Assembly (NCBI RefSeq): GCF_947507565.1 | Contig: NW_027077201.1 | Location: 1-64,000 of the forward strand | Direction: 5' to 3' | Origin: Oscarella lobularis | Taxonomy: Eukaryota; Porifera; Homoscleromorpha; Homosclerophorida; Oscarellidae | DNA: 64,000 nt | Shown here: one piece after another, positions 63,907-64,000 of the stretch | How positions within the stretch are numbered: position 1 is the stretch's first letter | Layout: each line of letters opens with the position of its first letter | Program-made: the position numbers and the translations under genes | The notes under the pieces: generated by a model | Told to the model about the DNA's origin: nothing | Databases searched by the model: none | The model's input: the letters and a program-made list of their open reading frames with translations, nothing else

Positions 63907-64000
63907 CGATCCGGCGTCGAACCAAAGGTAGATTCCGATGTTAGACGATGTAAAAGTTTCGAATAGGTCGAGATCGCGCACGCGCGCTTCAAAACGATGA
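63907..64000. other. right flank of Merlin element
   Basis: The right copy of the 8-bp target duplication (63907-63914) is followed by CG-rich sequence with no feature seen before the edge. Confidence 0.5.

Noticed and set aside
1-64000. CRISPR arrays, bacterial operons, riboswitches
   Set aside because: The window is eukaryotic. The only short regular repeats are the 32-bp minisatellite (no spacers) and microsatellites.

Overview
This window is animal nuclear DNA, most likely from a sponge (Porifera) or another early-branching metazoan. The evidence is a nuclear insert of mitochondrial nad5 whose tryptophans are encoded by TGA, very short GT-AG introns (41-60 bp), and many transposon families common in sponges and cnidarians. 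There are no operons, ribosome binding sites, CRISPR arrays or recognisable rRNA/tRNA genes. Nearly every recognisable gene belongs to a mobile element, and most are broken.

Layout, left: 1-1.3 kb holds the start of a leftward coiled-coil protein gene that runs off the edge. 2.6-3.5 kb is a P-element-like transposase remnant. 4.0-6.7 kb is a hAT element sitting inside a 32-bp minisatellite. 9.3-9.9 kb is a gag-like remnant. 10.7-16 kb is a Helitron (minus strand) with recognisable Rep and Pif1-type helicase domains and a clear 3' terminus. 16.2-17.3 kb is an odd CGA-rich tract. 17.6-21.9 kb holds small transposase and RNase H fragments and a tandem duplication of about 0.7 kb.

Middle: two head-to-head DIRS-type gag fragments (24.3-25.4 and 29.1-29.4 kb) flank a decayed element with a DUF6589-type transposase. 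A 249-bp MITE lies at 30.5 kb. The highlight is 32,341-37,726: an apparently intact 5.4-kb element with ~406-bp terminal inverted repeats and a 9-bp direct repeat at its borders. It carries a four-exon DUF6589-type transposase (about 958 aa) and, converging on it, a two-exon RecQ-type helicase (about 473 aa). This architecture fits the AcademH lineage of Academ transposons. It is inserted in a tyrosine-recombinase element. Decayed relatives lie at 25.4-28.2, 31.7 and 40.7-42.0 kb. Penelope-like, Tc1/mariner and second hAT remnants follow to 47.1 kb.

Right: after a gene-poor stretch, a gene with a retroviral-type integrase domain (54.1-55.9 kb) has lost its first catalytic Asp and had a 1.2-kb transposon inserted at the 3' end of an intron. 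A Ty3/gypsy element with an internal deletion (56.4-58.95 kb) is followed by the nad5 insert (59.04-60.65 kb), a second CGA-rich tract, a nested-TIR element (61.7-63.1 kb) and a 750-bp Merlin element with a perfect 8-bp target duplication (63,157-63,906).

All intron joins, element borders and family calls were made by eye from translated motifs. No searches were run.
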